Below, one piece after another: positions 61,089-64,000 of a DNA stretch of 64,000 bases. Both the position numbers and the translations under genes were made by a program. This DNA is from Pseudomonadota bacterium. Lineage in GTDB: Bacteria; Chloroflexota; UBA6077; JAJPGT01. The stretch spans positions 1 to 64,000 of the forward strand of contig JAJPGT010000096.1 in the NCBI GenBank assembly GCA_021325655.1, read 5' to 3'. Every line of letters starts with the position of its first letter. Within the stretch, counting starts at the first letter, position 1. The notes beneath the pieces were generated by a model that was given only the letters and a program-made list of their open reading frames with translations, searched no databases and was not told the origin of the DNA.

Positions 61089-63251
61089 TTACGTCCCCAG
61101 GCGCTGGCGGACGGCGGCCAGGCCGGCCGCGGCCTCGGGGTTGCGCGGGTCCAGCCGCAGCGCCGTCTCGAACGCCGCCAGCGCTTCGCGGTCGCGCCCC
61201 TGCGCGGCGAGCGCCTGGCCCAGCTTGCCCTGGGTGATCGACAGCGCCGGGTTGATCGCCAGCGCGTGGCGATACGCCTGCTCCGCCTCGGCCCAGCGGC
61301 CGGCGCGGGCCAGGTAGGCGCCGCGCTCCGTCTCCAGCGTCCAGTACGTGGGCAGCATCCGCTCCGCGACGTCATCGAGCGGGACCGTGCCGTCGTTCAC
61401 CCCGGCCAGGTCCCAGGTCGGCTCACGCAGCGCGATTGCCAGGCCCAGCCCGGCCGCCTCCTGCTGTCGCTCGATCGCCCGCAGCGCCATCCCGCTCGGG
61501 ACCAGCGCCAGGTCCTTCGCCACGCCGTCGTCCCACCCGGGCGTCAGGTACACCGGGCGGTCCTGGCCAGCGATCTGGATGAACCGGTTGATCATCGCGA
61601 TGAAGCGCTGGTCGATGGCCACCGGGTCGTAGGGGCGCCCGCCCTCATAGCGCGCGAGCTGCTCCAGGAACGCGTCGACCTCCGGCCGGCTGGCGGCGAT
61701 CAGCCAGGGATACTGCTGCTCCAGGTAGCGGTAGTACCAGGAGCGCCGCAGGAGCAGCAAGTCGATCACCGTCACGTCCGGCCGCAGCCCCTCAACGTGC
61801 TGGAGCTCCAGCAGCGGGGCGTACAGGTTCCAGTCGCGCGTGAGCAGCACCGCGTTCGGCTCCAGCCCGGCCAGCGCGTTGGTGGCGTACAGCCGCGCCA
61901 GCCGGTCGCGGCTGTGGTCCTGTGCGGCGAAGTGCAGCCCCAGCCCGAGCACCGTCACCGCCGCGGCCAGCGCCGCCCCAGCCACCTGTCCGCCGCCGCC
62001 CCAGCGCACCGCTCCCACGGCCACCCAGCGCAGCCCCACCGCACCCAGGAGCGCCAGGCAGAGCTGGGCGACCAGCAGGTAGGCCTCCCAATCTTCCTGA
62101 ATGTCGTAGTTGATGGTGAAGACGATCGTCACGCCGGCGGAGCCGAGCAGCGCCCAGAGCAGGGCATACGTTCGGCGACGGGCGAGCTGCCAGACGCCGA
62201 GGCCGGCGCACAACAGCAGTAGCGGGGTGAGATCGCCACCGATTACCCGGACAGCGCGTGCGAGCTGCGCCAGCACCGTGCCGAGATCGGACGCGAACAG
62301 GCTGCCCTGATACTGGCGGGCAGTGACGTGCGCGATGAAGCGGTCGAGCGTGCGCGGGTCGCCCCAGGGAAACAGCACCCCGGCGCTGGCCCGGAGCGGC
62401 AGCGTTAGGTACAGCGCCGGCCCAACCAGCCCGAGGAGCAGCAGCACCGCGACGCCGCCGATGCCCCAGTGGCGCCACTCGCGCCGCCGCGCCAGCAGCA
62501 GCGCCAGCGCCGCCGGCCCCAGGAAGATCGCGGTATAGTGAACCGCCATGCCCAGGCCCCAGCAGAGCGCGAACAGCGCCAGCGGCCAGGGCGCACCGAG
62601 TAGCGCGCGCGGGCGCGCGGACACGAACCAGCCGAGCAGGGCGGCCAGCGCCAGCGCGTCCAGCGCGACTGCGAGCGGATAGACCTCCGCCTCGGTGGCG
62701 AAGCTCCAGATGGTGCTCCCAAAGCCGAACGCGAGCGCGACCGCGCTCGCCGCCGCCGGCGCAATCCAGGGCGCAACAGGCGTCGCCGCCACCGGGGCGT
62801 TTGCTGGTCCCGTGCGCCGCTTGCCCGCCCGACTGCGCTGCGCCCCGCCAACGTGCCGCGCCCCGCTCCTCGGGTCTCCAGCGGGCACGGCACTGAGGAC
62901 AATGAGCGCGCTCGCGGCGGTGGCGCCCACGGCGAGCGCGCCACACAGGGCTGACAGCAGGTTCACCCGCAGCGCGACGCTGCCGAGCGGCGCCAGCGTG
63001 GCCAGGTGGGCGAGCAGCACCCAGAGTGGCATGCCCGGCGGGTGAGCGATGCCGAACGTCGCCGCCGCCAGGATCAGCTCCCCGCTGTCGGCCCAGCCGA
63101 CGTCCGGCCGAAGGGTTCGCAGGTACACCGCGAGCGCCAGGGCGGCGGCGACCGCCGGAGTCAGCCAGACGAGTGACCCGGAACGAGCGGCGGAGCACAC
63201 CGTTCCTGGCTCCGCGCGCTCGATCGCGCTCCTCGCCGCGGTCTGCACCAT
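61089..63251 (-). CDS. DUF2723 membrane protein with C-terminal TPRs
   Basis: A 720-residue protein with about ten to twelve hydrophobic helices over residues 28-430. It starts with the DUF2723 signature (AVYLRTLRPDVGWADSGELI, TFGIAHPPGMPLWVLLAHLA), including the WxDSGE motif of GT-C-type glycosyltransferases. FATEAEVYPLAVALDALALA and YDIQEDWEAYLLVAQ follow. A large soluble region (about 440-640) leads to two or three TPR-like helices (AYLARAGRWAEAEQAYRHAL, LGQALAAQGRDREALAAFET). Related proteins are predicted protein O-mannosyl- or lipid-linked sugar transferases; activity here is inferred only. It converges with nadD. Confidence 0.9.
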   Translation of the reverse strand: MVQTAARSAIERAEPGTVCSAARSGSLVWLTPAVAAALALAVYLRTLRPDVGWADSGELILAAATFGIAHPPGMPLWVLLAHLATLAPLGSVALRVNLLSALCGALAVGATAASALIVLSAVPAGDPRSGARHVGGAQRSRAGKRRTGPANAPVAATPVAPWIAPAAASAVALAFGFGSTIWSFATEAEVYPLAVALDALALAALLGWFVSARPRALLGAPWPLALFALCWGLGMAVHYTAIFLGPAALALLLARRREWRHWGIGGVAVLLLLGLVGPALYLTLPLRASAGVLFPWGDPRTLDRFIAHVTARQYQGSLFASDLGTVLAQLARAVRVIGGDLTPLLLLCAGLGVWQLARRRTYALLWALLGSAGVTIVFTINYDIQEDWEAYLLVAQLCLALLGAVGLRWVAVGAVRWGGGGQVAGAALAAAVTVLGLGLHFAAQDHSRDRLARLYATNALAGLEPNAVLLTRDWNLYAPLLELQHVEGLRPDVTVIDLLLLRRSWYYRYLEQQYPWLIAASRPEVDAFLEQLARYEGGRPYDPVAIDQRFIAMINRFIQIAGQDRPVYLTPGWDDGVAKDLALVPSGMALRAIERQQEAAGLGLAIALREPTWDLAGVNDGTVPLDDVAERMLPTYWTLETERGAYLARAGRWAEAEQAYRHALAINPALSITQGKLGQALAAQGRDREALAAFETALRLDPRNPEAAAGLAAVRQRLGT

Positions 63252-63382
63252 CCCCCGGTCGCCTCAGTGCCACGTGGCGGGGATTGTAGAGGATCAGGCG
63301 ACGTCCCAGGGCAGCACGGGGTGAGCCTGCCCCGACTCGTGGCGAGCCGCGCTCCAGCGCCACGCTGGACGCCGGCTAGCGA

Positions 63383-64000
63383 CTACCGGCCAGAGGGTGG
63401 GCCGCCACGAATGGGGCCGAGCCAGGCGTGGTACCAGACCTGGCCGGTGCTCACGTTCACCGAGAGCAGGCCGGTGATCTGGCCGTTGCGGGTGATGCAC
63501 AGCGTGTCGTAGCCGGGGAAGGCGTCAAGGTGCTCGGCGGCGCTGCCGGGCTGGTTGGCGTCCAGCCACTGCTGGGCCAGCTCGCGGGCCCGCTCGGGCG
63601 GGATCGTCGTCTGGCCCACCGCGGCAGCCCAGACGGGTGCGTGGCCGTACTTAGTGTTCCAGAGCCTGCCCGGGCCAAACTCCGGGAACACCGCTCCGGT
63701 CTGCTTGTCCGCCAGTAGCTCGAACGCGTAGCCGCCGCTGCTCTGCTCCTTCACCGCCACGTAGAAGTGCTGCTGGAACTCCAGCACCTCATCCAGAGCG
63801 AGGTCGGGGTTGCCCAGCCGGTCCAGGTAGCCCTGGAACGCGGTCTGGGCCTGGTCTGGCGAGGTGATCGGCGTCCCCGTGGCGTACCAGGGGCCTCGGT
63901 ACGTCGCCCAGAGGCCGAACCCCCGGCCCAGCAGCCCCGGGCGCGCCAGCGCCGGCCCGTAGCCCCCCAGCCGGCCCGGGCCCCAGAAACCGAAGCCCGG
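63383..64000 (-). CDS. Hypothetical protein (5' partial), probably exported
   Basis: The frame is open to the window's right edge, giving 205 C-terminal residues. The visible N-terminal part is Gly/Pro rich (GFGFWGPGRLGGYGP). It leads to a domain with SPDQAQTAFQGYLDRLGNPD, LEFQQHFYVAVKEQSSGGYA, GRLWNTKYGH, LDAFPGYDTLCITRNGQITG and LLSVNVSTGQVWYHAWLG. The last part resembles PepSY-like modules found on exported proteins, but this is tentative. A segment starting near 63787 reads well on its own, yet the frame continues upstream without a break. Confidence 0.6.
   Translation of the reverse strand, partial: PGFGFWGPGRLGGYGPALARPGLLGRGFGLWATYRGPWYATGTPITSPDQAQTAFQGYLDRLGNPDLALDEVLEFQQHFYVAVKEQSSGGYAFELLADKQTGAVFPEFGPGRLWNTKYGHAPVWAAAVGQTTIPPERARELAQQWLDANQPGSAAEHLDAFPGYDTLCITRNGQITGLLSVNVSTGQVWYHAWLGPIRGGPPSGR

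Noticed and set aside
1..64000. tRNA, rRNA or mobile elements
   Set aside because: I looked for the T-loop signature, rRNA core sequences, transposase motifs and terminal inverted repeats and found none that stood up.

Overview
The window is about 70% GC and densely coded, with roughly 53 genes on both strands and no rRNA, tRNA or CRISPR visible. It most resembles a member of the Chloroflexota, class Thermomicrobia (Sphaerobacter or Thermomicrobium type). This is inferred from very high GC3, GTG/TTG starts, Tat-type lipoproteins with Ala/Thr/Pro-rich linkers, and the mix of families (bactofilin, Ldh2, DUF1028, DUF1989, class V aminotransferase with SerA). It is not proven by a marker gene. 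The region looks chromosomal and mostly vertical; I see no transposase, integrase or phage gene.

Layout. 1-5.4 kb: the left-edge N,N-dimethylformamidase-like gene (partial), a divergent PASTA-domain pseudokinase, a bactofilin, and a membrane protein whose frame seems disturbed. 5.4-13.1 kb: a minus-strand operon of DUF1028 protein, peptide-binding Tat lipoprotein, OppB, OppC, OppD, OppF and an EamA exporter. 13.3-16.1 kb: aquaporin, a tandem pair of tiny paralogous secreted or membrane proteins, a HAD phosphatase and a small membrane protein. 16.1-24.9 kb: a 1052-residue CHAT protein apparently co-transcribed with hemA-hemL, followed by serA and its aminotransferase. 25-29.8 kb: DUF4337, an ArsR/SRPBCC pair, a GAF histidine kinase with response regulator, and DUF1989. 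30-33.8 kb: Ldh2 dehydrogenase, a degenerate staphylococcal-nuclease-like protein, DUF4177, CoA-binding protein and purine nucleoside phosphorylase.

33.8-44.3 kb: inositol monophosphatase family, a secreted glycosidase-like protein, and a plus-strand sugar ABC importer (binding protein and two permeases, no ATPase), followed by an RraA-type aldolase, an acetolactate-synthase-like enzyme, an Ada-type zinc protein, a methyltransferase and a metallo-beta-lactamase-fold hydrolase. 44.5-54 kb: two L,D-transpeptidases, a DUF5010-like secreted protein, a radical SAM protein with a LexA-box-like promoter, a membrane histidine kinase and a flavoprotein. 54-57.3 kb: a 2-oxoacid dehydrogenase operon (E1 alpha, E1 beta, E2). 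57.6-59 kb: a frameshifted RCC1-repeat gene and a lower-GC intergenic stretch. 59.1-64 kb: obg-nadD, a DUF2723 membrane protein, and a right-edge partial gene.

The strongest candidates for novelty are four. The first is the two-part CHAT protein (one degenerate and one intact CHAT module) in the haem operon. The second is the PASTA pseudokinase beside a bactofilin. The third is the leaderless promoter with an SOS-type box inside its spacer in front of the radical SAM gene. The fourth is the nuclease-fold protein that has lost its catalytic residues. Several genes end in long GC-rich perfect palindromes that lack a U tract.
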